Notes: a model not told the origin generated them from the letters alone. Shown: positions 28,601 through 42,600, counted from the first letter of the stretch. The stretch is 64,000 nt of DNA from Mactra quadrangularis (GCA_025267735.1 CM046309.1:36493202-36557201); one strand, 5' to 3'. Translations and numbers: made by a program.

Positions 28601-31357
28601 AAACGTGCTAATTACCGAGTCATATTGTAAGCCTAAATTTAGGCAAAACATGTGATATTATGCATCATTTTAAAGCTGATTGTTGTAAAAATATTTTGAC
28701 GGGTACATTTTGTACAGTAAACAAATAATAAGGACCTGGTGAGTAAACAAAACAGGCCCATTTTCGAATGTGAATTTTGTGTTCGACTTACATCCTTCTG
28801 CGGTTATTTAACACATGTTTTATTAATCATTTCATCTATCTGTTCACAAAGTCAAATTTTAAATAGAACAAGCTTTAATCTGGTATATAGATGTGCAATA
28901 AACTCTATCTAATTGCGACAAATATACGATAATATATCGAGTACGAAAATTCTCGGTGCGGAAGTTCGGTTCGATATTTTCATTAAAAAAAGTGCAAATA
29001 CATGCTATTTACCGAGTCTTATTCTAAGCCACAATCACGACAAAATATGCGATATTATGCATCATTTTATAGCTTATATATAGAAAAAGATTTAGACAGG
29101 TCGATTTAGAAGTTTTGAAAAAGAATAACAGCAAGACGAGTGTATAAAGTAGCCCTATTTTCGGACGTACATTTCGGTTTGAGTGACATCCTTCTGCTAT
29201 AAATAAATACACGTATTTTTAATCTATTTAAAACTTGAATCACACAATCGAACTGGCAATAGAATAAGCTTTCATTTGATGTATAAATGAGTGAATAGCT
29301 CGACTTAATTTGGACAAAATATATGTTTATATGTCAGGTTCGTAAATTTACCCGACCACAGTTTGGTTTGATTTTTTCATTGAAATGTGCGGAAACGTGC
29401 TAATTACCGAGTCATATTGTAAGCCTCAATTTAGGCAAAACATGTGATATTATGCATCATTTTAAAGCTGATTGTTGTAAAAATGTTTTGACGGGTACAT
29501 TTTGTACAGTAAACAAATAATAAGGACCTGGTGAGTAAACAAAACAGGCCCATTTTCGAATGTGAATTTTGTGTTCGACTTACATCCTTCTGCGGTTATT
29601 TAACACATGTTTTATTAATCATTTCATCTATCTGTTCACAAAATCAACTTTTAGATAGAACAAGCTTTAATTTGGTGTATAGATGTGTGATAAACTCTAT
29701 TTAATTGCGACAGATTATACGTTAATATATCGAGTACGAAAATTCTCAGTGCGGAAGTTCGTTCGATACTTTCATTCAAAAAGTGCAAATACATGCTATT
29801 TACCGAGTCTCATTCTAAGCCCCAATTAAGACAAAATATGCGATATTATGCATCATTTTAAAGCTTTTACATAGAAAAAGATTTAGACAGGTCGATTTAG
29901 AATTTTTGTAAAAGAATAACAACAAGACGAGTGTATAAAGTAGCCCTATTTTCGGACGTACATTTCGGTTTGAGTGACTTCCTTCTGCTATAACTAAATA
30001 CACGTAATCTTAATTAATTTCAAAACTAAATCACAAAATCAAACTAACAATAGAATAAGCTTTCTTTTGATGTATAAATGAGTGAATAACTCGACTTAAT
30101 TTGGACAAAATTTATGTTTTTATGTCAAGTTCGTAAATTTATCCGACCATAGTTTGGTTTGATTTTTTCATTGAAATGTGCAAAAACATGCTAATTACTG
30201 AGTCATATTGTAAGCCTGAATTTAGGCAAAACATGTGATATTATGCATCATTTTAAAGCTGATTGTTATAAAAATGTTTTGACGGGTACATTTTGAACAG
30301 CAAATAAATAATAAGGGCCTGGTGAGTAAACAAAACAGGCCCATTTTCGAATGTGAATTTTGTGTTCGACTGACATCCTTCTGCTGTTATTTAACACATG
30401 TTTTATTAATCATTTCATCTATCTGTTCACAAAATCAAATTTTATATAGAACAAGCTTTAATCTGGTATATAGATGTGCGATAAACTCTATTTAATTGCG
30501 ACAAATTATACGTTAATATATCGAGTACGAAAATTCTCAGTGCGGAAGTTCGGTTCGATATTTTCCTTAAAAAAGTGCCAATACATGCTATTTACGGAGT
30601 CTTATTTTAAGCCCCAATTAAGACAGAATATGCGATATTATGCATCATTTTAAAGCTTATACATAGAAAAAGGTTTAGACAGGTCGATTTAGAATTATTG
30701 TAAAAGATTAACAGCAAGACTAGTGTATAAAGTAGCCCTATTTTCGGACGTACATTTCGGTTTGAGTGACTTCCTTCTGCTATAAATAAATACACGTATT
30801 TTTAATTCATTTAAAACTTGAATCACAAAATCAGACTGGCAATAGAATAAGCTTTCTTATAATGTATAAATGAGTGAATAACTCGACTTAATTTGGACAA
30901 AATATATGTTTTTATGTCAAGTTCGTAAATTTACCCGACCACAGTTTGGTTTGATTTTTTCATTGAAATGTGCAAAAACGTGCTAATTACCGAGTCATAT
31001 TGTAAGCCTAAATTTGGGCAAAACATGTGATATTATGCATCATTTAAAAGCTGATTGTTGTAAAAATGTTTTGACGGGTACATTTTGAAGAGTAAATAAA
31101 TAATAAGGGCCTGGTGAGTAAACAAAACAGGCCCATTTTCGAATGTGAATTTTGTGTTCGATTGACATCCTTCTGCTGTTAATAAAAACATGTTTTATTA
31201 ATTATTTCACCAATGTATTCACAAAATCAAATTTAATATAGAACAAGGTTTGTTTTGGTGTATAAATGTGAGATTAACTCATTTTAATTGCGACAAAATA
31301 TATGTATTTAAATATATCAAGTACGAAAATTCTCAGTACGAAAGTTCGGTTCGAATT
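25658..31357 (+). repeat. 792-bp dimeric satellite array, left arm, part 2
   Basis: Continues the first array in phase and orientation, about seven further dimers at 791-792-bp spacing. Variant units can be tracked: one with GTTCGTTCGATACTTTC (29.76 kb, also 25.80 kb) and one with a three-Phe run in the B-half frame (29.0 kb). The innermost unit is more diverged, for example GTTAATAAAAACATG in place of GTTATTTAACACATG. Confidence 0.95.
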
Positions 31358-31612
31358 TTTCTCACATTTGTATACCAAAAGAAAGCTTGTTCTATATATA
31401 ATTTTATTATAGATTGAATAGATTGGTGAAGTAATTTTATAAAAGATGCATTTATTAATAGCAGAAGGATGTCCAACTGTCGAACAAAAGTATACATTTG
31501 AAAATGGGCCTGTTTTGTCCACTCGCAGTGCCCTTATTGTTGACTTATTTTTCAAAATGTACCCGTGAAAACATTTTCCAAACAATCAGCCTGAAAATGA
31601 TGAAATTCTGAC
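31358..31612 (-). repeat. Inverted, diverged satellite monomer at the core boundary
   Basis: Orientation flips: from about 31358 the sequence reads as the complement of the satellite (ACCAAAAGAAAGCTTG, AGCAGAAGGATGTC, GGGCCTGTTTTG), ending near AAAATGATGAAATTC. The preceding bases (TTGGTGTATAAATGTGAG) pair with TCACATTTGTATACCAA, so a local palindrome centres at about 31.3 kb. Confidence 0.8.
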
Positions 31613-31702
31613 AGTAAGGCTTTACTGCTGTACTGCCGTTACTGCTGTCTTCACATACATGCACTAATTGACACTTATTTTTTTTAAATTGAAAAATGTT
31701 CA

Positions 31703-32915
31703 CTAGAAAACTGAGGACCTTAAAAGATTCTCCTTAAAAATCACAGTGATTGTTACTTTTGGTTTTAGATACAAATGAGTACAAAGTTATTTACTTCTTG
31801 ATCAAAGGTTGAAGCACATAGTGCAGAAACCTCAATCAAAAAGCAAAAAAATATTTGTACATGAAATACATTTATTTCTATGGTTGTGGGGATCCAAACA
31901 GAGTGCAAGTACCGAGTAATTACCCCGGTTATTTTTAACGGGGTAATTGGATCTTTAGGATTGGAGATCCTTTTCTATTTATTAAGTTTAAAGCCAAATT
32001 TTGATATATTGATGTAGAAATCAAAACTATTTAGGGAAATAAACTTTAATTGATGAAATTGTATAAACTATATATACTTATAAAGGTTTTTTAAGATTAA
32101 TATTCCAGCTATTTTCATTTCTAGAGTGGAATATAATGTTAACAAAGTGTGAAAAATCTAAAATATTGAGAATTTTAGTTCTGAAATTTGAAATTCTTAT
32201 GTTTTTAATATTGTTAATGTCATTTGGTCTATATTACAATGGTTGCATTGATACTATTATGTTTAATGACATCTTTATATGTCTCCAATCCATAAAGAGT
32301 GATTTTTTTGTAAAAATTTAAGGTTTTTAACCCTAATATGCAGTCTTTTATTGAAGGAGATGGGCAAAAAGTTGTCCTTTTTGTCAAAAATATCATACTT
32401 TTCAGTATTTAGTATATGTAAGGTAGTAATTAAATAGAAGAATTAAAATAATTTGAAAATGGTGTAAAATTCAACAATTTGAACTGTTTAAATAATAAAA
32501 TTGGTATTTTCCTAACCCGGAAAGTTATTCAGAATGATGTTTTTAAAGAATTTGACCCTGTTTTGTTTAATAATTTTTGTTTTTAGGTCTATGTATTTTG
32601 CTATTTAGTAAAAATCACTTGAATTTTAAACAAAACTAGTGGATAACAGTTTATATAAGAGGTTTAAATTACCTCATTGTTATAGTTTTATAGTTTATTA
32701 TGTGAAAAATAGCCATTTAAATGGTATTTTCTGCATTATAGTGTTATGTATACAGATTTCATTGAAACTCTTGAGGTACTTGCACTTATATTGGGTGATA
32801 TAAATGAAATAGACTGAGAATGGGGGCTCTAGATGTTATCGGTCATTTGGCAATCAACTATATAAGTTTCTAGAGCCATATAGACTGAACTCCTGACCGC
32901 CTTGCTTGGATCTAG
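31703..32915 (+). repeat. Core direct repeat, copy 1
   Basis: Begins near CTTAAAAGATTCTCC and ends near GCCTTGCTTGGATC. Shares with copy 2 an ordered set of blocks: a hairpin (AATTACCCCG / CGGGGTAATT, 31917-31949), GTATTTTGCTATTTAG-like AT-rich stretches, AAATGAAATAGACTGA and TCTAGAGCCATATAGACTGA. The two copies are clearly diverged, so the duplication is old. Confidence 0.8.
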
Positions 32916-33310
32916 TAGGATCTGGATGTCAAAGGGACATCACTGAAACCCATTGTTGCCTTTAGGAGCTCAATTTTGGCTCCAAATGGTGTAGGAGTAT
33001 TTTGAAAGCTCCTGTGGCAGAATGAACCAGTCCCAATGATGGCATTCAGGTTTTTTTTTAATTTTTTTGGTTTGAGCCCTGGCCCAGAATTTAACAGCCT
33101 GCCCAGACCTGAAAATGAGTGGCATGACTCCTGCCTCTGCTTCTAAAAGATGCTGTGGGGTGGTTGGTAAGGCCCTTAGAGCAATTCTCAATGCTTAATT
33201 CTGAATAATATTTAGTCTTTGGAGTTGGGAGGGGCTAGTTACAGAATAAATTTCAGCTCCATATTCATTTTTTGATCTTGTGAGAGATTTGTACATTAGT
33301 AATAGACTGT
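32905..33310 (-). pseudogene. Non-LTR retrotransposon (LINE) reverse-transcriptase fragment
   Basis: On the reverse strand, a frame from about 33290 reads YGAEIYSVTSPSQLQRLN, an in-frame stop, then ALRIALRALPTTPQHLLEAE and AGVMPLIFR, the pattern found downstream of the catalytic domain in Jockey/CR1-like RTs (tyrosine-glycine, IQN..LR..L, TP...LE.EAG..PL). A poly-A-rich frameshift follows, then further coding-like sequence (LNAIIGTGSFCHRSF). Broken by a stop and a frameshift; no catalytic motif is included. Confidence 0.7.
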
Positions 33311-33345
33311 TTTAATCAGTATTCTAAAAAGTTTAAAATTTGACA

Positions 33346-34572
33346 AAAAAATCCGGGCACGTTAAAAGATTCCTTGTAAAAAATCACATTGACTGGTATC
33401 TTTAATTTTTGTAACAAAAGATTAAAAGTTACACACAATGTAGTGTACTTTTTGAATGAAATCTTCTGTACAGAGCACAAAAGACTCAATCCATAAGTAC
33501 TATAGAAAAAGTTAAACAATAGTATTGTATTATTAATTGCGGGGATCCCAAAATAGTGCAAATACCAAGTAACTACCCCGGTTTATTAAACATATCCGGG
33601 GTAATTGGATCTTATGGACCGGAGAACCTTTTGATATATTAGTATACATATGTCAGTTGTTGACATATTTTTGAAAACTCTATAATATTTTCTTAAGAGT
33701 TATTCATTTTGATAATTTTTTTCAGTATTGGAACAGAAAATGAACTTTAATAGGTGTTCCAATAGATTTTTTGTTGATTTTTTAGTAAAAATATAATGTG
33801 AAATTCTAAAACCTAAGACATTTTAGCTCTAATTTAAAAGAATTTTGTCATTAGGTATATTAATGAAGTTTTTGATATATATATTACTGGGTTTAAGATG
33901 GTAATTTCAGGTCTTTTGTTTCTTTTACAAGTTCCTAACCGATAATTAGTTTAAGAAATTGTTAAATTAAAGGTTTTAAAGCCTTTTAATAGGCTAAATT
34001 GTATAAAATTTGTATTAAAATAGACAAAATAATGTCTTTTTGTATTATAAAAACATAAATTTCCACATTATATGATTAAAATATATATATTCCTGTATAG
34101 TAGGCATTAAATAATGTAAAATAGTTTTAAGATTCAACAGGTTTGTTGAATATTTGTTAAATTTATGGGTTTTAGTAACCCGGTAAGTCTGGTAATGGTG
34201 TTTTATCTGGGTAAAAAGACCCTGATAATGTATATTTAAGTAGGATTTGCATCCTAGGATATATTTAATTACAATGAATTTAAGGCATTGTTAATTTTGC
34301 TAGTAAATAGCATTAAAATTAGAGGTTTTGGGTACCTCAGAATTGATTTTAAGTCTTTTCAGTACTTTCAAATAAGTTTAATTAGATGTTTTAACTGCAT
34401 TTTGGTGTTTTTATGCAGTGTTTATGTAACTCATATGGTATTTGCACTTAATTGGGTGGAATAAATGAAATAGACTGAATTTGTGGGATCTAGATTTTGT
34501 CTTTCATTGTAGATTACTATGTAGATCTCTAGAGCCCTATAGACTGAGGTTCTAACTGCCTTGCTAGGATCA
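33346..34572 (+). repeat. Core direct repeat, copy 2
   Basis: Starts near CGTTAAAAGATTCCTTG and ends near GCCTTGCTAGGATC, ordered as in copy 1. The hairpin is kept with substitutions (ACTACCCCGG / CCGGGGTAATT, 33571-33606), as is AAATGAAATAGACTGA. Confidence 0.8.
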
Positions 34573-34575
34573 CCA

Positions 34576-36118
34576 CCAAATAACACCAAAATAAATCTTA
34601 TTCTATTGTTAGTCTGATTTTGCGAATAGGTTGGTAAATTAATAAAAAAATCGTGTATTTATTAATAGCAGAAGGGTGGCAGTCAAACCCAAATTTATAT
34701 CCGAAAACAGGGCTAACTTCTACACTCGCCATGCTGTTATTCTTTATTATTTTTTTCCCAAATAGACATTTCAAAACATTTTTAATTTGATGCATAATGT
34801 GTAAGGTTTAAGTCGAAACATTCTCGAAAATTGCTCTCGAAAATAGACCTGTTACTAGTCATTTCATAAAAAAGACCGAACCCAAATATCATTTAGAAAA
34901 AACTCAAACATCGATCCAGTTAGTATCGTTCGGCCTTATAAAAGTCAAGTTTTGTATGTTGATATATATCAAAAGAAAGCTTGTTTTATCTTCAGTCTGA
35001 TTATGTGTATGGATTTGTAAAATACATAGTCAAACATGTTTTTGTTTACAGCAGAAGGATGTCAGTCGAAATAAAATTCACATTCAAAAATTGGCCTGTT
35101 TTGAACACTCGACAGGCCCTTATTGTTTATTTATAGTTCTAAATTTACCCGTCAAAACATTTTCCAAACAATCAGCTTGAAAATGATGCATAAAAGCAAA
35201 TGTTTTAACTTAGTTGTGGTTTAAAATAAGACTCGGTAGTCAGAATGTATTTGCACATTTTTTGAAAATATCGAACCGAAATTTCGTACTGAGAATTTTC
35301 GTACTTGACATAAAAACATATATTTTGTCCAAATTAAGTCGAGTTATTCACTCATTTATACATTAAAAGAAAGCTTATTCTATTGCCAGTTTGATTTTGT
35401 GATTCAAATTTTAAATAAATAAAAAATACGTGTATTTATTTATAGCAGAAGGATGTCACTCAAACCGAAATGTACGTCCGAAAATAGGGCTACTTTATAC
35501 ACTCGTCTTGCTGTTATTCTTTTAAAAAAAATTCTAAATCGACCAGTCTAAACCTTTTTCTATGTATAAGCTTTAAAATGATGCATAATATCGCATATTT
35601 TGTCTTAATTGGGGCTTAAAATAAGACTCGGAAAATAGCATGTATTGGCACTTTTTTAATGAAAATATCGAACCGAACTTCCGCACTGAGAATTTTCGTA
35701 CTCGATATATTAACGTATAATTTGTCGCAATTAAATAGAGTTTATCGCACATCTATATACCAGATTAAAGCTTGTTCTATATAAAATTTGATTTTGTGAA
35801 CAGATAGATGAAATGATTAATAAAACATGTGTTAAATAACAGCAGAAGGATGTCAGTCGAACACAAAATTCACATTCGAAAATGGGCCTGTTTTGTTTAC
35901 TCACCAGGCCCTTATCATTTATTTGCTGTTCAAAATGTACCCGTCAAAACATTTTTACAACAATCAGCTTTAAAATGATGCATAAAATCACTTGTTTTGC
36001 CTAAATTTAGGCTTACAATAAGACTCAGTAATTAGCATGTTTTCGCACATTTCAATGAAAAAATCAAACCAAACTGTGGTCGGATAAATTTACGAACTTG
36101 ACATAAAAACATAAATTT
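34576..36118 (-). repeat. Diverged satellite monomers, right arm inner edge
   Basis: Satellite in inverted orientation. The first ~450 bp are strongly diverged (AGCAGAAGGGTGGCAGTC, then an unrelated stretch) and identity rises outward, typical of array edges. From about 35.1 kb full monomers are seen. Confidence 0.85.
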
Positions 36119-36675
36119 CATATTGTAAGCCTAAATTTGGGCAAAACATGTGATATTATGCATCATTTAAAAGCTGATTGTTGTAAAAATGTTTTGACGG
36201 GTACATTTTGAAGAGTAAATAAATAATAAGGGCCTGGTGAGTAAATAAAACAGGCCCATTGTCGACTGTGAATTTCGTGTTCGACTGACATCCTTCTGCT
36301 GTTAATAAACACATGTTTTATTAGTCATTCATCTATCTGTTCACAAAATCAAATTTTATATAGAACAAGCTTAAATTTGGTATATAGATGTGCGATAAAC
36401 TCAATTTAATTGCGACAAATTATATGTATATTTATCGAGTACGAAAATTCTCAGTGCGGAAGTTCGATTCGATATTTTCAATAAAAAAGTGCGAATACGT
36501 GCTATTTACCGAGTCTTATTTTAAGCCACATTTCAGAAAAAAACACATGATATTATGCATCATTTTAAAGCTTATACATAGAAAAAGGCTTCGACAGGTC
36601 GTTTTTGAATTTTCGTAAGATAATAATAGCAAGACGAGTGCATAAAGTAGCCCTATTTTCGGACGTATATTTTGG
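36119..36675 (+). repeat. Satellite fragment in left-arm orientation inside the right arm
   Basis: About 557 bp reads in the left-arm orientation. Its first half carries the variants of the innermost left monomer (AAATTTGGGCAAAAC, CATCATTTAAAAGCTG, TTTTGAAGAGTAAATAAA). Both borders are abrupt mid-monomer switches (near ATAAATTTCA and TTTTGGTCAACATCG). Confidence 0.85.
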
Positions 36676-39600
36676 TCAACATCGAAAATGGGCCTGTTTT
36701 GTTTACTTACCAGGCCCTTATTATTTATTCACTGTTCAAAATGTACCCGTCAAAACATTTTTACAACAATCAGCTTTAAAATGATGCATAATATCACATG
36801 TTTTGCCTAAATTTAGGCTTAAAATAAGACTCGGTAATTAGCATGTTTTTGCCCATTTCAATGAAAAAATCAAACCAAACTGTGGTCGGGTGAATTTACG
36901 AACTTGACATAAAAACATATATTTTGTCCAAATTAAGTCGAGTTATTCACTCATTTATACATTAAAAGAAAGCTTATTCTATTGCCAGTTTGATTTTGTG
37001 ATTCAAATTTTAAATAAATAAAAAATACGTGTATTTATTTATAGCAGAAGGATGTCACTCAAACCGAAATGTACGTCCGAAAATAGGGCTACTTTATACA
37101 CTCGTCTTGCTGTTATTCTTTTAAAAAAAATTCTAAATCGACCAGTCTAAACCTTTTTCTATGTATAAGCTTTAAAATGATGCATAATATCGCATATTTT
37201 GTCTTAATTGGGGCTTAAAATAAGACTCGGAAAATAGCATGTATTGGCACTTTTTTAATGAAAATATCGAACCGAACTTCCGCACTGAGAATTTTCGTAC
37301 TCGATATATTAACGTATAATTTGTCGCAATTAAATAGAGTTTATCGCACATCTATATACCAGATTAAAGCTTGTTCTATATAAAATTTGATTTTGTGAAC
37401 AGATAGATGAAATGATTAATAAAACATGTGTTAAATAACAGCAGAAGGATGTCAGTCGAACACAAAATTCACATTCGAAAATGGGCCTGTTTTGTTTACT
37501 CACCAGGCCCTTATCATTTATTTGCTGTTCAAAATGTACCCGTCAAAACATTTTTACAACAATCAGCTTTAAAATGATGCATAATATCACATGTTTTGCC
37601 TAAATTTAGGCTTACAATAAGACTCAGTAATTAGCATGTTTTCGCACATTTCAATGAAAAAATCAAACCAAACTGTGGTCGGATAAATTTACGAACTTGA
37701 CATAAAAACATAAATTTTGTCCAAATTAAGTCGAGTTATTCACTCATTTATACATCAAAAGAAAGCTTATTCTATTGCCAGTTTGATTTTGCGATTTAGT
37801 TTTTAAATTAATTAAGATTACGTGTATTTATTTATAGCAGAAGGAAGTCACTCAAACCGAAATGTACGTCCGAAAATAGGGCTACTTTATACACTCGTCT
37901 TGCTGTTATTCTTTTACAATAATTCTAAATCGACCAGTCTAAACCTTTTTCTATGTATAAGCTTTAAAATGATGCATAATATCGCATATTTTGTCTTAAT
38001 TGGGGCTTAAAATAAGACTCGGAAAATAGCATGTATTGGCACTTTTTTAATGAAAATATCGAACCGAACTTCCGCACTGAGAATTTTCGTACTCGATATA
38101 TTAACGTATAATTTGTCGCAATTAAATAGAGTTTATCGCACATCTATATACCAGATTAAAGCTTGTTCTATATAAAATTTGATTTTGTGAACAGATAGAT
38201 GAAATGATTAATAAAACATGTGTTAAATAACAGCAGAAGGATGTCAGTCGAACACAAAATTCACATTCGAAAATGGGCCTGTTTTGTTTACTCACCAGGC
38301 CCTTATCATTTATTTGCTGTTCAAAATGTACCCGTCAAAACATTTTTACAACAATCAGCTTTAAAATGATGCATAATATCACATGTTTTGCCTAAATTTA
38401 GGCTTACAATAAGACTCAGTAATTAGCATGTTTTCGCACATTTCAATGAAAAAATCAAACCAAACTGTGGTCGGATAAATTTACGAACTTGACATAAAAA
38501 CATACATTTTTTCCAAATTAAGTCGAGTTATTCACTCATTTATACATCAAAAGAAAGCTTATTCTATTGCCAGTTTGATTTTGCGATTTAGTTTTTAAAT
38601 TAATTAAGATTACGTGTATTTATTTATAGCAGAAGGAAGTCACTCAAACCGAAATGTACGTCCGAAAATAGGGCTACTTTATACACTCGTCTTGCTGTTA
38701 TTCTTTTACAATAATTCTAAATCGACCTGTCTAAACCTTTTTCTATGTATAAGCTTTAAAATGATGCATAATATCGCATATTTTGTCTTAATTGGGACTT
38801 AAAATAAGACTCGGAAAATAGCATGTATTGGCACTTTTTTAATGAAAATATCGAACCGAACTTCCGCACTGAGAATTTTCGTACTCGATATATTAACGTA
38901 TAATTTGTCGCAATTAAATAGAGTTTATCGCACATCTATATACCAGATTAAAGCTAGTTCTATATAAAATTTGATTTTGTGAACAGATAGATGAAATGAT
39001 TAATAAAACATGTGTTAAATAACAGCAGAAGGATGTCAGTCGAACACAAAATTCACATTCGAAAATGGGCCTGTTTTGTTTACTCACCAGGCCCTTATCA
39101 TTTATTTGCTGTTCAAAATGTACCCGTCAAAACATTTTTACAACAATCAGCTTTAAAATGATGCATAATATCACATGCTTTGCCTAAATTTAGGCTTACA
39201 ATAAGACTCAGTAATTAGCATGTTTTCGCACATTTCAATGAAAAAATCAAACCAAACTGTGGTCGGATAAATTTACGAACTTGACATAAAAACATAAATT
39301 TTGTCCAAATTAAGTCGAGTTATTCACTCATTTATACATCAAAAGAAAGCTTATTCTATTGTTAGTTTGATTTTGCGATTTAGTTTTGAAATTAATTAAG
39401 ATTACGTGTATTTATTTATAGCAGAAGGAAGTCACTCAAACCGAAATGTACGTCCGAAAATAGGGCTACTTTATACACTCGTCTTGTTGTTATTCTTTTA
39501 CAAAAATTCTAAATCGACCTGTCTAAACCTTTTTCTATGTATAAGCTTTAAAATGATGCATAATATCGCATATTTTGTCTTAATTGGGGCTTAGAATAAG

Positions 39601-42600
39601 ACTCGGTAAATAGCATGTATTTGCACTTTTTGAATGAAAGTATCGAACGAACTTCCGCACTGAGAATTTTCGTACTCGATATATTAACGTATAATCTGTC
39701 GCAATTAAATAGAGTTTATCACACATCTATACACCAAATTAAAGCTTGTTCTATCTAAAAGTTGATATTGTGAACAGATAGATGAAATGATTAATAAAAC
39801 ATGTGTTAAATAACCGCAGAAGGATGTCAGTCGAACACAAAATTCACATTCGAAAATGGGCCTGTTTTGTTTACTCACCAGGTCCTTATTATTTGTTAAC
39901 TGTACAAAATGTACCCGTCAAAACATTTTTACAACAATCAGCTTTAAAATGATGCATTATATCACATGTTTTGCCTAAATTGAGGCTTACAATATGACTC
40001 GGTAATTAGCACGTTTCCGCACATTTCAATGAAAAAATCAAACCAAACTGTGGTCGGGTAAATTTACGAACCTGACATATAAACATATATTTTGTCCAAA
40101 TTAAGTCGAGCTATTCACTCATTTATACATCAAATGAAAGCTTATTCTATTGCCAGTTGGATTTTGTGATTCAAGTTTTAAATAGATTAGAAATACGTGT
40201 ATTTATTTATAGCAGAAGGATGTCACTCAAACCGAAATGTACGTCCGAAAATAGGGCTACTTTATACACTCGTCTTGCTGTTATTCTTTTTCAAAACTTC
40301 TAAATCGACCTGTCTAAATCTTTTTCTATATATAAGCTTTAAAATGATGCATAATATCGCATATTTTGTCGTGATTGTGGCTTAGAATAAGACTCGGTAA
40401 ATAGCATGTATTTACACTTTTTTTAATGAAAATATCGAACCGAACTTTCGCACCGAGAATTTTCGTACTCGATATATTATCGTATAATTGTCGCAATTAG
40501 ATAGAGTTTATTGCACATCTATATACCAGATTAAAGCGTGTTCTATTTACAATTTGACTTTGTGAACAGATAGATGAAATGATTAATAAAACATGTGTTA
40601 AATAACAGCAGAAGGATGTCAGTCGAACACAAAATTCACATTCGAAAATGGGCCTGTTTTGTTTACTCACCAGGCCCTTATCATTTATTTGCTGTTCAAA
40701 ATGTACCCGTCAAAACATTTTTACAACAATCAGCTTTAAAATGATGCATAATATCACATGTTTTGCCTAACTTTAGGCTTAAAATAAGACTCGGTAATTA
40801 GCATGTTTTTGCCCATTTCAATGAAAAAATCAAACCAAACTGTGGTCGGGTGAATTTACGAACTTGACATAAAAACATATATTTTGTCCAAATTAAGTCG
40901 AGTTATTCACTCATTTATACATTAAAAGAAAGCTTATTCTATTGCCAGTTTGATTTTGTGATTCAAATTTTAAATAAATAAAAAATACGTGTATTTATTT
41001 ATAGCAGAAGGATGTCACTCAAACCGAAATGTACGTCCGAAAATAGGGCTACTTTATACACTCGTCTTGCTGTTATTCTTTTAAAAAAAAATTCTAAATC
41101 GACCAGTCTAAACCTTTTTCTATGTATAAGCTTTAAAATGATGCATAATATCGCATATTTTGTCTTAATTGGGGCTTAAAATAAGACTCGGAAAATAGCA
41201 TGTATTGGCACTTTTTTAAGGAAAATATCGAACCGAACTTCCGCACTGAGAATTTTCGTACTCGATATATTAACGTATAATTTGTCGCAATTAAATAGAG
41301 TTTATCGCACATCTATATACCAGATTAAAGCTTGTTCTATATAAAATTTGATTTTGTGACCGGATAGATGAAATGATTAATAAAACATGTGTTAAATAAC
41401 AGCAGAAGGATGTCAGTCGAACACAAAATTCACATTCGAAAATGGGCCTGTTTTGTTTACTCACCAGGCCCTTATCATTTATTTGCTGTTCAAAATGTAC
41501 CCGTCAAAACATTTTTACAACAATCAGCTTTAAAATGATGCATAATATCACATGTTTTGCCTAAATTTAGGCTTACAATAAGACTCAGTAATTAGCATGT
41601 TTTCGCACATTTCAATGAAAAAATCAACCAAACTGTGGTCGGATAAATTTACGAACTTGACATAAAAACATAAATTTTGTCCAAATTAAGTCGAGTTATT
41701 CACTCATTTATACATCAAAAGAAAGCTTATTCTATTGCCAGTTTGATTTTGCGATTTAGTTTTTAAATTAATTAAGATTACGTGTATTTATTTATAGCAG
41801 AAGGAAGTCACTCAAACCGAAATGTACGTCCGAAAATAGGGCTACTTTATACACTCGTCTTGCTGTTATTCTTTTACAATAATTCTAAATCGACCTGTCT
41901 AAACCTTTTTCTATGTATAAGCTTTAAAATGATGCATAATATCGCATATTTTGTCTTAATTGGGGCTTAAAATAAGACTCGGAAAATAGCATGTATTGGC
42001 ACTTTTTTAATGAAAATATCGAACCGAACTTCCGCACTGAGAATTTTCGTACTCGATATATTAACGTATAATTTGTCGCAATTAAATAGAGTTTATCGCA
42101 CATCTATATACCAGATTAAAGCTTGTTCTATATAAAATTTGATTTTGTGAACAGATAGATGAAATGATTAATAAAACATGTGTTAAATAACAGCAGAAGG
42201 ATGTCAGTCGAACACAAAATTCACATTCGAAAATGGGCCTGTTTTGTTTACTCACCAGGCCCTTATCATTTATTTGCTGTTCAAAATGTACCCGTCAAAA
42301 CATTTTTACAACAATCAGCTTTAAAATGATGCATAATATCACATGTTTTGCCTAAATTTAGGCTTACAATAAGACTCAGTAATTAGCATGTTTTCGCACA
42401 TTTCAATGAAAAAATCAAACCAAACTGTGGTCGGATAAATTTACGAACTTGACATAAAAACATAAATTTTGTCCAAATTAAGTCGAGTTATTCACTCATT
42501 TATACATCAAAAGAAAGCTTATTCTATTGCCAGTTTGATTTTGCGATTTAGTTTTTAAATTAATTAAGATTACGTGTATTTATTTATAGCAGAAGGAAGT

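Larger units (their letters stand above)
31613..34575. other. Unique core of the 33-kb element
   Basis: Non-satellite DNA, rich in T and poor in C on the + strand, made of two ~1.2-kb direct repeats (separate entries) around a decayed LINE fragment. No intact ORF with a recognisable domain. No clear target duplication marks its own borders. Confidence 0.75.

Noticed and set aside
31703..34572. LTR retrotransposon with 1.2-kb LTRs
   Set aside because: The direct repeats lack clear TG...CA ends, target duplication, primer-binding site or gag-pol between them; only a LINE fragment lies between.
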